Below are positions 1 to 11,508 of a stretch of 64,000 nt of DNA, piece by piece (within the stretch, counting starts at the first letter, position 1; the number at the start of each line of letters is the position of its first letter). The DNA comes from Cenococcum geophilum 1.58 (Eukaryota; Ascomycota; Dothideomycetes; Gloniales; Gloniaceae), in assembly GCA_001692895.1 (NCBI GenBank), contig KV748190.1:1389645-1453644 (forward strand), written 5' to 3'. Made by a program: the position numbers and the translations under genes. Under the pieces are notes generated by a model. It was given only the letters and a program-made list of their open reading frames with translations. It was not told where the DNA came from and did not search any database.

Positions 1-7
1 TTATATT

Positions 8-222
8 TATAAGGGGATCTTATAGACAGGGGGCTATAAGGACACGATTGGAACAAGATAGATTAGTAAAAGAGACGAATCCTTGAGGAGGTAAGGCCTC
101 TGGGATCGTGGAGACTATATACTACGGGCACGTGCCTCTGGTATGTGACCGGCGACCATCCGAGGGGCGTCCGGGGGTTGTCCTAAGGGCAACCCGAGGT
201 GTCCGCAATAATATCCCTTACA
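8..222 (-). repeat. G1 LTR, left copy (3' LTR in coding sense)
   Basis: This 215-bp terminal repeat aligns without gaps to 8713-8927 with about 18 differences. All but one are C/T or G/A transitions, as RIP produces. The expected TG start is mutated to TA here (tataagggg against tgtgagggg), and the end reads ccttaca. The duplicated target site atatt lies at 3-7, directly outside. Confidence 0.93.
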
Positions 223-240
223 TTACCCCCCCCCTTTTTG
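223..240 (-). other. G1 polypurine tract
   Basis: On the minus strand, five A and nine G residues lie directly against the start of the downstream LTR. This is the expected place and composition for the plus-strand DNA primer of an LTR retrotransposon, and it independently fixes the minus-strand orientation of G1. Confidence 0.8.
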
Positions 241-2555
241 CGGTTGGCCCCCGATCGCTATTACCTTATAGTAGGGAGATTATAAGGGCTTGTCCCGGAA
301 GAGGTTTAAAGAGATATCGGAGAGGTGTCGGTATACCACTGTATATTATCTATCTATCTAACCCCTACTTTAAACTCCTAAAAAACCTTAATAAGGGAAA
401 AACGTAACTAGAGAAAAGATGTAAGGATTGCTAGGAGACCTATTAGAAGTCTACTAGAAGTATACTGGTAACTACCTAAGCTAATATAGGGATTTTTATA
501 CAACTCTACTTTTAAGCCTTTATACCAGTCTATAATTAATTACAAGTATTATAGGCAATTTAATGTTCTAATATAGTTCTATAGAACCTTTTAGTATAGG
601 ATTTAATGTATAGAGCCTTGGCTTACCGTCGTCTTTAACTGCTAAGATGTGGTCTATAATTCTTTCTTATAATCCTTTTCTTATAATCCTCTACGTTACT
701 AACGCATTACTCCCGTATTTGCCCTTAGGCTATTAAATGCGGTTAAGGTATCAATTAGTTAGTTAAAGAGACTTGTCTCTTAAGATTTAGTATATATAGT
801 TTTAAATCTAGTAGTCCTATGCCGTATATTTGGCGTAGCTCTACTACCTAGCAAACAGGGACATTTTGCAATAGTAATTGTAGCTATTATACGATTGTCA
901 AGAACGTCTATGATGTTGTTCTTTAATACTATAGTATTGTTTTAGGTCTAATTTAACCCATATATGTCTTTAATTTGACGTCTTAATTGCCTTCCCCTGG
1001 CCGCGTAGTTAGTTTTTATAAGGAAGTAATGGTTAAATAACTTATACGCGTGTTTCCTTCCTTTTAAATAGCGCTATTGTAACGGAGTTATATTAGTAAG
1101 GTTGCGGCTATTTACTAAAAGGGTATTAGACGGTGAAGTATAAGGACACCTTTGCTTATTAAGTAGCTCCTTTTCTTTAACACCTTACTTTCCTATTATT
1201 AACCTTTGTCCAATTTTAGACGTATCTTTAATATATTATTAAGATTTTCTTTTTTTCCATTAATAATTTAATATGCCTCTTTATTCTCCTATTAACTGCT
1301 TTTCTAAGCAGATTCCATAGTATATCCTAGCCCTACCTTTATATATAGAACCCCAACCTTTGCTAACTCGCAACTAGTGCTGGTCCTACCTAAATAATTT
1401 TACCTATATGTCTTTGAAAGACCAGAAATCTAATGATAGGATTCTGGAGGCTTATAATAAGACGTACTGCGTTAAATCTAATACCTTTAGTCCTTATAAT
1501 TAATGCATGCGTACTAAGAGCGGCAGTTGCGTTAAGGTAAGCTTTTCTATTCTTAATAGATTTCCATTGCTAACTTTAAGCTTTAATAGCCTGGGCCTAA
1601 GTAGCGACGTTCCTTTAATGTCTTTAACTACTACATCGCCCGGGCTCTCTCTTATTCTAGCGTAAATGCTAAATAACTTAGCCGAATTCAAGACTATGCC
1701 ACGGCCATTTACACTACCTATAATTCCCAGTAAGCTAGCCAGTAACGCCTAATGCGAGAGTAAGGTTGGTATACTAAGGATAGGGTAAAGGATGGGGGAA
1801 ATAAGAAGAAGGTTGCTGTCTACTATAGGAAGAAGTTCGTGTATGCGCGTTAAGTTTTAAAAGAGCATAATATAATGCGTTATTAGGTAGGTTACCCTTT
1901 GGATACCTACCGGATAGGTAACTAATAGTTACCGTAGTAAGGTCTTGGTGGTTCTAAACTATACTAGCCAGCCAACGTCTCTGTTCATTCTGGGCTTAAG
2001 CGTGTCTTTATTAACTATAAGCTTACGCCACAAAAGCTTCGTTAGTATTGGTTTGGACCTAATATTAGTGTTAAGCGTTTAAGAGTCTCTACTCTAGCTA
2101 CACCTCATCGTCCTGCCCCTGTTTTTATGCCTACTTATACGCCTACTAAGGCATCTAGATCCCATTCTTGTTAGCTATCACTTAATGGCCCAATGGATAC
2201 TAATCCTACTCCTGATAATAAGGCGTAGTGGCTTTTTAGATTGGGCATTTATGGTTTAGACTTTTAGGATTCGTTCTTATATATAATAGTAATTAAGGAC
2301 CTTAATTAGGTGCTCGGGAAGGCCTTATAAGGCTTTTAGAAAGGGCTTAGAAGCCCTAGGAACAATATTCCTAGTATAGATTAATAAATGGGAATATAAT
2401 TCTAGTAAAATGCCCTATTAACTCTATGCTATGTACGTGAAAAGGCTAAGAACCTGTCCTGCCTTAGGCTATAGCCCTATCCCTATAGTTTCTAGAGCCT
2501 ATCCATTCTATATCCGATTTAACCTATTTACTCTTTTTACGAGCTTTCTTTATAG
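241..2555 (-). other. G1 3' region beyond the chromodomain, no recognised domain
   Basis: About 2.3 kb lie between the chromodomain and the polypurine tract, much longer than a normal gypsy 3' untranslated region. I recognise no domain. The minus strand (about 420-1000) and the plus strand (about 1400-2399) each have a frame interrupted almost only by TAA/TAG, which would be open if these were RIP-mutated CAA/CAG. The plus-strand frame is Gln-rich with a basic stretch near 1790-1850. It could be an extra antisense ORF carried by the element, a remnant of another inserted element, or chance openness in T-rich sequence. No target-site duplication was found that would mark a separate insertion. 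Confidence 0.45.
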
Positions 2556-2730
2556 GTCGCGATAACACTATAGTATTAGAGCGCTTTCTGCGACTTATAG
2601 ATTATAGACCTTGGTCCTAATATTCTTTTAGAATATCTTTATAATAATTAAGGTAATCCTCTGGTTCCTATATAGAGTTTTTAGCAAACTAGCCTAGCTA
2701 TTTAACTTTAAATTAAAGCTTGTTCTTAAT
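2556..2730 (-). pseudogene. G1 chromodomain (end of pol)
   Basis: The minus strand reads an EPEDYLN-type segment followed by LKEY, matching the second half of a chromodomain (consensus W-E-P-x-x-N-L, then an acidic helix). The Trp before EPED is now a stop. A basic tail (KKARKKSK) follows. In chromoviruses this module sits at the integrase C terminus and directs insertion to heterochromatin through methylated histone H3. Here it is non-functional through stops. Confidence 0.75.
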
Positions 2731-2759
2731 AGACTTATAGCGTAGTATAGCTTTAACTT

Positions 2760-4200
2760 TATACCACTCGCCCACTACTTTAGGGTGTTTAATTAGACCT
2801 AGACGGAAGTTCTTTTCTGGTAGTAGTCTATGCTATGGCTCTAGTAGGTTTATATAAAATACTAGATACATACGGGCTATAGATAGGGGTAGCTGGAGAC
2901 AATAGGCTAGCTTACTAATTCATTCCTTAACTTAAAAGGGACCTAGGTATCTTATATTAAGCTTCTTTAATAGTTAACGGGTCTTAATATTTATTAAACG
3001 TAATAGAACCTCATCGCCTACTCCGAAATGCTTATTCTAGTACTTGCGGTTATACTAAAGTCTCTACTACTCTTAGGCATTTTATAGGCTCTGCTTCGCA
3101 TACTTCTATTACTCCTCCCATTCCTAGAGGTATCCTTATACTCTTTAGTAGATGTCCTTAAACTTCCCGGTAGGATCCCATAACTAATTATGCGGCCTTA
3201 GCTAGTAATCGTTGGGTATACTATTAAACCCAAATAGTTAAACGCTATAGGTAATCTAGATTGGTGTATACTTATGCGATGTATATTACTTTAAATTATA
3301 AGTGTACTCCGCGTACGGAAGTAGCTTACACTAGTTGTTTTACTAGTAGTTTAAATACATCTATAGGTAAGACTCCAGTTCCTAGTTCTAGCGTTCCGTT
3401 TACCTATTTATCTATAGGTAAAAAGCCGTACTATACCGGTGGTCTATTTTTAAATGGAAGCATAGATCCGACCAGTACTAACTTATAAAGACGCTGCCCC
3501 TATTAGTAATAATAGAGTGCGGCTAATCTACTTTAAGAAAGCATTTCTCCTTAATTAGGTTGGCGAGCTCTTATACGTTAATCGTCTTATTAATAGGAAG
3601 GTATTAAACGTACTTTAAAAACCTATTAATAAGTATAAGGACCGAATTATATATTTGTTTTTAGCCATCTTTAGATAGCGGGAGATCTATAATAAAGTCT
3701 ATAGCGTAATATCGCTATAGCTTACTAGCGGGGGGAACTGATTTAAGTAGACCCTATAGCTTATACCTATAGATCTTATATACCTAACACTTCTCGTAAT
3801 AGCTAATATACTCCTTTACTTCCTAATTAAGCCTTAGCCAATAGTATTTACGCTAAAGTAATTCCACTGTCTTTATTTAACTATAGTGGCCGCCCAAAGG
3901 ATTATTGTGATTCTTTATAAGAATCTTCTGTTGTAGATTTACTTCTTATAGTACCTAAACCTTACCACCTCTATGTAGTAGGCCTATTGGGTCTAGTTCC
4001 TAATAGTGGCGCCTAGCAGCTTCCTTTCCGTTACGTTTCTGGTCTACTTCCGTATTAAGAATAGTATAGAAAGCATCCCTCTATTGCACCTTACAGATAA
4101 GATCCGTTAACCCTTTAGATAGTTCCTAAGTAAAAGCTGTTTTATCCCATACTGCTCTAAGTATAAGACTAAATAGTACTATAGATCTTGCAACTCTTTA
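2760..4200 (-). pseudogene. G1 integrase (degraded)
   Basis: The minus-strand reading around 3640-3780 gives a Cys-x-x-Cys-like segment with YKIYR, then a sequence equivalent to W-x-DITLDFI-x-DLP-x-S, the first catalytic Asp block of a gypsy DDE integrase. It is followed by the usual conserved YI/VFVD stretch. The HHCC zinc-binding part lies upstream, about 3780-4000. The domain lies between RNase H and chromodomain, as in Ty3/gypsy. Many TAG/TAA codons interrupt it, and the frame has to be followed by similarity rather than by an ORF. Confidence 0.75.
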
Positions 4201-4589
4201 ATGCGCGTATATTAGGAAGGCCGCTATAAGGTTAAAGTCCTTTGGTTATTATAGGGCTCTAAGTTCTAATTACTCTATAGCTTCGCTATTTGTTTAAGGG
4301 GATAGCTTAGCAATTAGAGATAGTATATTACTAGGTTCTAAGAATGTATTAGGGACGTCCTATCTAGGTATATTTAGACCCTTATCGGCAACGGACCGGG
4401 TACCAGCTAAAATATTAGTAGAAACCAATAGGGCTTACACCGCCTAAGACTCGGTATATGGAGCTGTGGGTGCTTAAGTATCTTATACCTGGAGCTTGTT
4501 CTATAATATAGGGAGTAAGATATCTATTATCTGTTTTTCTTCTCCCGTTTTAAAGCCTTTGGCATAGTCTAGCCGTTATAACAGTCCAT

Positions 4590-5110
4590 TAGTAGGGTTA
4601 TTTTCCCCTAGCTTATATTTAATCTTAAAATTAAATTGCGCAAGCTCCTCTGCCTATCTGGCTTATTAAGGTATAAGCTCCTTTATAGTTATAAAGTAGT
4701 GTAGATTATAGTAATCTAAGAGTANACNAGTGGTATNGNTNGCNTGCTTAAGGTAGTGTCGCNANTNTTTAAAGCAGTTAACTATAGCCAGTAGTTCCTT
4801 GTCATGGGTATAATACCTAACTTTAGGTCCCTAGAATTTTCTACTATAAAATGCTATTGGTCTCTAATGGAGCTAGGTAGCGTCTAGATACCTATTAGGT
4901 TATAATAGGATACTAGCAAGGGCAAAATTCGATACATTAGTAATTATTATTAATGGCTAATCTAGGTTAAAATGCCGCAGCAATAGAGCTTCTATAAACT
5001 TTACGCGAAGTTCCTAAAAGGCCTCCTAAACCTTTCCGGGCCATAACTATAGCTTATACCATTTAGTTGGTCCCTTTTTAGTTTTCTTCCTTACCACCTT
5101 TAAGCTTTTT
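4590..5110 (-). pseudogene. G1 RNase H domain (degraded)
   Basis: On the minus strand, 4780-4880 reads RPIAFYSRKF then YYTHDKELLAIV. This is the hallmark of the gypsy RNase H/connection region (consensus P-x-A-F-x-S-K-K-x ... N-Y-x-x-H-D-K-E-L-L-A-I-V). The domain lies directly downstream of reverse transcriptase. Isolated N calls at 4725-4767 fall within it and hide a few codons. Confidence 0.8.
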
Positions 5111-5279
5111 ACTCCTTAGGTTGGGTCTCGGGAAGCTTCCGCAATATAGTTAAATAGGTATTAGGTAACGTTTAAGTAGTTATAGATAAAGCGCCTATAG
5201 AAATTAGTAAAGCCTAGGAACACTTAAACATCCTAATAGCTCTCTAGCTCCGGCCACTCCTAGATTATCTATACCTATA

Positions 5280-5990
5280 CTAGGTCCATAACTACACCTA
5301 TAGGCATTATAATATAACCCAGGAACTTAACCTACTTAGTATTAAAGATATACTTTAACGCCTTAGCGTAGAGGCCCTAATTATCTAAACATTCTAGCAC
5401 TTCGCGGATATGTTATTTATATTAATCCTTATCTTCTAAGTAGATTAAGATATTATCTAAATAGATAACGTATATACGGTTAACTAGTCCCCCTAAGGCT
5501 CTATAAATATACGATTAGAATATTATAGGCGCATTAGCTAGCCTAAAAGGCATCACTAGATACTTAAAGTGGCCGTATTAAGTCTTAAAAGCGGTCTTCC
5601 ACTTATCCCCTTCTTTAATATGGAGCCTATAGTAGGCGTCTTATAAATCTAGCTTCGTAAAGATCTTCGCCCTAAATAGTTAATCCAGCATTTTACTAAC
5701 TAGTAGTAGTAGGTAACGGTTCTTAATTATAATCTTATTAAGACCGTAATAGTCTACGTATAGCCTTATAGTTCTATCTGGTTTTAGAATAAAGAGGATT
5801 AGTACGCCTAACGGTAACTTACTAGGCTAGATTCACCCCTTTTCTAGTAACCTATTAAGGTACTCCTATAGGATCTTAAGCTCTTTACGCGAGAGGTTAT
5901 AAATAGAAAGGTTTAGTAGTTATTTACCTTCTTCTAAATTAATTATATAATCGTACTCCGAGTTTTACAGTAAGACTTTTACTCTCCTAC
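5280..5990 (-). pseudogene. G1 reverse transcriptase (degraded)
   Basis: The minus strand at about 5758-5815 reads GVLILFILKPD then IRLYVDY, the classic Ty3/gypsy block (consensus F-V-K-K-K-D-G-x-x-R-x-C-V-D-Y-R). The catalytic YxDD box is at about 5440-5485 as YVIYLDNILIY, with the second Asp changed to Asn by a G-to-A transition. The spacing between the two is normal. Several in-frame TAA/TAG codons are present, so no enzyme can be made. Confidence 0.9.
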
Positions 5991-6479
5991 CCAAAAATAC
6001 CCTTAGTAAATCCTTTAGGCCTACTAGGATATTTAATAAATCGGGGTCGCGTTTGTCCTTTGCGTTATTATTAGGTAGGTCTTAGAGCTCTCTTAGAATA
6101 CTTATAGGTAGCGTCGTGCGCTATAGTAGTTGCTTATATATAGTTACCACTATACATTAAACCGTTTTATGCGGTAGCTAGTAGAGGGTAGGGAACTCCT
6201 TAACGCAGCGTTTAAGGTGCTGTAGTATACTCTCCGCATATTACTTAAGCTAGAGTAATCTATAGCGGTTAAAGTATCTTATAAGATCCTTAAGATCGCC
6301 GCCTCCCTATAATATCTCCGCGACCTATCCGGTAGTTCCCTATAAGGTCTCCATTATAGAGGGGTTATTACCTATACTAGGCTCTATACCTATCTTGCTA
6401 TTAAATAGGGGTTAGATCTAATACTCCTTTAGGTATAGAGCGTATACTATTTTACCTNGGGCTANATTCTCTANNATNT

Positions 6480-6900
6480 NCTTTAGGCTTATTAGTAATA
6501 TACGCCCTTCCAAATCTTTATTATTCCACCATTTAAAGGCTCTAGTCTTAAAGCGTATCTTAGGATCTACTTCCGCTAGCTAAGGGTATCTAAGAATAAG
6601 GTTATAACCTACAAAGTCAGCCACCTAGAAGGGTTGCGGGCTAACTACCTTAGTGTAGTTATATATATCGGCCACTAATACTATAAGCTTATAGGTACTA
6701 TATAGTTTAATCCGATACTTATCTGAGAAGCCTATAATAGGTTTCCGCCACCTTTACAATGGGATAAGTTTATACTCTTTTACCAAATTATATTATATAA
6801 GATTAATTTCAGCGCCGCTGTTATATAGTGCTTAGAACTATCATACCTTACCTATAAGGAGTGTTATTTCTAGCTTAACAGCAATACAGAGAGTCTCTCC
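6480..6900 (-). pseudogene. G1 aspartic protease (degraded)
   Basis: On the minus strand around 6810-6870 the reading is ALYNSGAEINLI, matching the retroviral-type protease active site (consensus L-x-D-S-G-A-E-x-x-L-I) with the catalytic Asp mutated to Asn. The following 300 bp read as a beta-rich stretch, ending in a segment resembling the I-L-G-x-P-W-L block typical of gypsy proteases. Isolated N calls at 6458-6480 lie at its end. Confidence 0.75.
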
Positions 6901-6949
6901 TTCTATATCTTGCCCTAGTTACAGCTAGGAGAGGTCCGCGACTAGGGCT

Positions 6950-8640
6950 TTTCTTTTTTTAGATCGTTAGTGCGGTTATTACCCTATTTATTTTTCCAAT
7001 AGAATCTACCTCTGGAGTTTTCTCTTAACTTCTTAGAGTGTTCCCGTAAAGGTGCCGGACGGGTATTAGGTTAGCCCCAGAAGTCTTTCCCGTTATTTAA
7101 GGTTTCTAACTTTAACCCTTCTAAAGTTCTCTTTAAGAACGGCTTCTTTAAAGGTTGGGTCTACCCTATATTACTACTAGAGTGCCCGCGCTTTTAGTGA
7201 CCCCCTGGCTTCTTACTAAAAGAGGTCTAGTTCCTTACTATATCCTTAGCGTTTAGAACCGCTTGTTCAAAATCCACATATATGGTAATCCACGGTAGGG
7301 CTCCTACGCGCTTTATTTTGTCACGAATTACTAGCTTAATTCTAGCCTAGATAAATCCGATCTTCTCCTTTTTATAAATGCTGCCGTCCTTGTTTTTAAA
7401 GGGCTCTAGATCCATCTATTAAGTATAAGTTTTTATAAAGTTTATAAACTAGCGGAAGTCTTAACGGTCCAGCTGCGTACCATTCTAGAATTATTCTGTA
7501 TTATCGTATTATATAATATACGGATCTTAGGTCTAACCCTTTAGGAAGGTCTATAGCTATAGCTATATTATAATTTACTCTTTATTAAGTTAATTAAGCG
7601 CAATCTAGTTTAGTAATCGGTCTTTAATCTTGCTAATAATCCAGTATGTACGCTCTTTGGTATTATCTCGTATTATTAGTATCTTAAAGAAGTTATCTAC
7701 CTCGCGAACCTAATTATCTAGCTGTTAGGCGTTGGGTCTATAATAAAGTTCTAAACTATCGGAGGCCTTAGCTAGTTAGTCCATGTCCTTTTTCTATTTA
7801 TTACGTAGGTGCCTCTCTAAGTCTTCTACACCTTCTTAGGTAGGTACTAGGTAGCCCCTAGGAAGCCCTTAGCCTTAACTAGGTTATAAAAGAATTTATC
7901 TAGCTTAAATTAGACCCTACTAGATCTAGATTTACCCTTAGAGGGTTCTAATATGTTTATTAGTAGCTTCCTCCCATATAGCTTTTAAGAGCCTTACAAC
8001 AGCTTCCCAATATCCGTCTTAAAGGAGATCGGTATAGGGCTCTTAACCTTCCAAACTCGGGCCTAGGGAGGCTCCTGCTATAGAGGTAGTGTTAATACTA
8101 GTAGCTAGTATAGGCTTCCCAACGGGGCTTAGGTCTTAAGTTAGTGATTAACTTAAATTACCTAAAGGGGTAGGCCTGCTTAGCTCGTAAGCAGTCTATA
8201 TATCGTTACTATGCTAATTATAGGCCGGTGGTCTTCCGGGAGGGTTCTGGTTGGTTCCCTAGTCGGATATATTAATATATTCCTCTGGCATTTCTAGCTT
8301 AAGGGAAGATCTTAGAGTCGCCTCTAGCGCTTAATCTTCTAATTAGCCTAGGTAGGGCCGGAGGGGTTCTAGCTGCTTTCTAGCAGTGTTGCGACCATTA
8401 TAGAGGGTGTCTATATTTTCCTTAGCGTTGCTAGTGACCGTAGGTATACAAAAGTCTTCGAGCTCCTAGAGCATCTAGATATTAGGGCTTATTTGGCCGT
8501 CTTACCCAGAGGGTTATATTATCGCAATCTCTCGCTATTAGAGGGACCTTCCTGCCTTTACGCGATGGCTTTCTATAAGGTATCCGTGGAGTTTCCATTT
8601 AGGTTATCGCGAGATTTTAAGGGAGAATAGTGGTTATAAA
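6950..8640 (-). pseudogene. G1 gag region (degraded)
   Basis: This part lies between the promoter-side LTR and the protease on the minus strand, where gag is expected. Continuous stretches with stops only at TAA/TAG occur around 7430-7700 (for example a segment with DNTKERTYWIISKIKDRLL). I do not see a clean CCHC zinc knuckle. The assignment rests mainly on position and length, about 550 codons. Confidence 0.55.
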
Positions 8641-8712
8641 TAAATAATATAAATAAATAATCTGGTCCTTAAAGCCGACTGCCCTTCTAAAAAAGAGTAG
8701 GAAGGATTTAAA

Positions 8713-8927
8713 TGTGAGGGGATCTTGTAGACAGGGGGCTATAAGGATACAATTGGAACAAGATAGATTGGTAAGAGAGACGAATTCTTAAGGAGGTAAG
8801 GCCTCTGGGATTGTGGAGACTATATACTACGGGTACGTGCCTCCGGCACGTAACCGGCGACTATACGAGGGGCGTTCGGGGGTTGTCCTAAGGGCAACCC
8901 GAGGTGTCCGCAATAATATCCCTTACA
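8713..8927 (-). repeat. G1 LTR, right copy (5' LTR in coding sense)
   Basis: The 215-bp partner of the repeat at 8-222. It keeps the canonical TG...CA ends (tgtgagggg ... ccttaca) and is followed by the target-site copy atatt at 8928-8932. In coding sense this is the promoter-side LTR. I could not recognise a clear tRNA primer-binding site just inside it. Confidence 0.93.
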
Positions 8928-8932
8928 ATATT

Positions 8933-9744
8933 ACCGTTTAGTTTATTTTTAAGTTAATTAAGGAGTGTAATTTACTTCTTTTATCTAAATAGGCGGGAGG
9001 ATTAGGGAGATATTTAGTTAGCCTTTTTATAGGGGTATTAATTAATAAGTTTAGGGTTAAGGAGCTAGTTTTAAATACGTTTCCTTTATCTAATACTTAT
9101 AAGTTAATACTAGTAAAAACGGGTAGAGGTGACGGAATAGTAGATAGTAGGTTATAATAGATCTCTTTAATTTCTCTTTTTAGAGATCTAATTGTTTCCT
9201 AATATTAAGCTTTTTATTTAGTAAGGGCGTCTATAAAGGCCTATTATAGGCTCTTTATTTATTTAGTAAATATATTATATAGGTTAGTTGCAGATATAGG
9301 GGCTTTAGGGTTATTCTATATACTAGATGGGTAGTATAGAGTATAGGTTTAATATAACGTAGTATTACGGAGTAAGTATAAGCGATAATAATATATAGCG
9401 AAGTAGATATTATTAAGCTATATATATAAACTGTATAATAAAGTTAAAATATTATATAAGGAAAGAAGGTAAGAAAATGGGAAGAAAGAATATATATTAT
9501 TAGCTTAGTTGCTTAGTTAATATATACATAGAGCAGAATAGGATTTAGTAGTAGTCCTAGCAGAATTTAGCAGAATTTGGTAGAACTTAGTAGAATATAG
9601 TAGGATTTAATAGAACTTAGCGGAATATAGCAGATTATCATTAGATTGCTATCTTATAGTTAGTCTTTAGTTACTAAGTAGGGGGAAACAGGTAGTTGTG
9701 TATAAGGTATTATAGGGAAGTCCTATAATAATAGGAAATTATCA
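8933..9744 (-). mobile_element. G2: 5' end of a minus-strand gypsy element (LTR plus start of gag)
   Basis: Read on the minus strand from 9744, the sequence starts TGATAATTTCC, runs through an LTR of roughly 300 bp (about 9430-9744), then a leader and the start of gag. The gag part (about 8933-9280) reads PPAYLDKRSKLHSL, close to the N-terminal capsid motif of fungal gypsy gag proteins (P-x-Y-x-G-x-R-x-K-L-x-x-F-x-x-Q). The rest of the element was separated by insertion of G1 and lies left of the window. It interrupts G3a at 9744/9745; the adjacent tcctc (9745-9749) is the probable target-site copy. Confidence 0.65.
9561..9636 (-). repeat. 10-bp tandem repeat inside the G2 LTR
   Basis: Seven full and one partial units of about cagaatttag run head to tail with one to three substitutions each. 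Related CTAAATTCTG-type units occur in the G4 LTRs (21881-22012 and 40570-40650), which suggests that the G2 and G4 LTRs are related or share a regulatory repeat. Confidence 0.75.
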
Positions 9745-9899
9745 TCCTCTACTTATTCGTTTGTTATTAAACTAAGCTACTACTCTACTCTATTGGTTTT
9801 TATCTATTATAGGTCCTTAAGCTTATCTTATCCCATTTTAGGAGTTTTAAGCATCTTTTATCTTGTCTTAAGAATCTTAAGCCTATAGCCTTTTACCTT

Positions 9900-11480
9900 T
9901 GTTAAGTGCTAAAGTAGTTTATTATCTTACTTCTCTTACGTTTTATAAAGCGATAGATATTATGTCTAATAGAGTTTTTATCCCCATTACTAATCCTTCC
10001 TCTATAGTAGATTTAACCTCTACCTCTATTATTACGTCCTTAAGGTCTATATACTCCTAGTAAGCTGCCTTTATTATTTTATTATTACTGCTAATAGTCT
10101 AATTATCTTAATTCTTAGATTTTATTACTTAATAGAACTAGTATATAAGAAACTTCTCCGCTAATTACTAGCTTACTATACTATCTTAGTTCTAATCTAG
10201 TTTATAGAGTTAATCTAGTTCTTTATTTAACTCTCTTATACCCTAAAGTCCTCTTAACTTAGGCTCTTATAGCTAATAGCTTACGGCTTACTTAGCGTCC
10301 TTATAAACTTAGTATATATTATTATAATAAAACGCAAAGCTTCTAATTAAATATTCTTTTATTCCTCGTAGTGTATTATTATCCCTTTTTATATATATGC
10401 CGTCTACCAGTCTCGTTCCCTTTACTATATAGTTACTCTAACTACTTCTATAGTCTTTAGCAAAATAACCCTATTTTCTATAGTTTATATAAGCTCCTTT
10501 TTTATACTACCTTTCTTACTATAGAGTCTGCCTAAATATCTTCTACTACTAAGATCCCTGGTTTAGCCTCTACTTCTTAAACCTTTAATCGCTTAATACT
10601 TATCCCCTAGGTTTCTATAGTTGTTTATTTTTATATTTTTTAGTACCGCTTAGGTCTATTAGCTCTATACTATACTATAGTTTAGATACTTATTAGTGTG
10701 TCTTTTTTATATACGTTAGTCTCTACTATATTCTGCCCATTTTTTCGCTTTAGTACAATTAGTTATTTACTTTAATAGCCTATTCAATAAGTTTTGTTAT
10801 ATTACTTAGATCGTCTATTAGTATTATAATTGCTTAAACTTTAGCCTTTAGTCCTCTTCTATACTAAGCTATTAGCGCTCCTTAGTTCTACTTAGTCTGC
10901 GCTACTAGTGTTTAAAACTATATTATATAGTCTATTGCTAATTCCTTTTACATAAGCTAATATAGCTTTCCTTTAGCTGTTACTATTAATTCTAGATCTC
11001 TGTATATTTATGTAAGCCTACTAGTAAATTTATCCTAGCTTAAGAATATATACCGCGCCTCTAAGTTGGTAGTTGCTATACTATTAGCTTATATCTCCGT
11101 AAGATAAGGTTTAAACCACTCTAATACCTAACCTGTTAAGAATAACCCTATATATACTACTTAATCCACTACCTATTTTAACTTTATTCCTTTATATCAG
11201 ATTTTTAATTTTATCTATATAAGGAATCCCTTTAGCTTATACTTTTCTCCTAAGAATCTTTTAATTAATAGCATTTTAATCTTTTCCCTCTTTATATCTT
11301 ATAGTTATTAAAGTAGTACCTAATTATTAGCGTTGTTTTGCACTATAACACTTCTAAGCTAGTATATTATAACCACCTATAAGTCGTTATCGCGTATGCT
11401 AGTATCTCCTTCTAATCCTAAAGTAGTTACTAGTATAGATAGCGTTATAGTTGCCGCTTTAGGTGGCATATTACTTAACT
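9900..11480 (-). pseudogene. G3a gag (degraded)
   Basis: The minus-strand reading gives a gypsy capsid-like stretch (YIGLFLTG, EWFKPY, then LEARYIFLS), matching G3b gag segment by segment. A CCHC zinc knuckle remnant lies at 10447-10494 (INYRK, stop, GYFAKDY), with the Cys and His codons changed to Tyr. Stops are TAA/TAG at Gln positions. Gag normally forms the particle that packages element RNA; this copy cannot encode it. Confidence 0.75.
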
Positions 11481-11508
11481 TCCTTTACTATAACCTTAGT
11501 AGTAAATA

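Larger units (their letters stand above)
8..8927 (-). mobile_element. G1: complete Ty3/gypsy chromodomain retrotransposon, RIP-degraded
   Basis: A full-length LTR retrotransposon read on the minus strand. Two 215-bp direct LTRs (8-222 and 8713-8927) are flanked by the 5-bp duplication atatt (3-7 and 8928-8932). On the minus strand the order is gag region, aspartic protease, reverse transcriptase, RNase H, integrase, chromodomain, then about 2.2 kb of extra sequence, a polypurine tract and the downstream LTR. This pol order with a C-terminal chromodomain is the chromovirus branch of Ty3/gypsy. All frames are broken by stops at expected Gln and Trp codons, so the copy is dead. It is inserted in the gag of another gypsy element (G2), so it is younger than G2. 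Confidence 0.93.

Noticed and set aside
108-407. 99-codon plus-strand ORF
   Set aside because: It spans the G1 LTR, polypurine tract and 3' region, antisense to the element.
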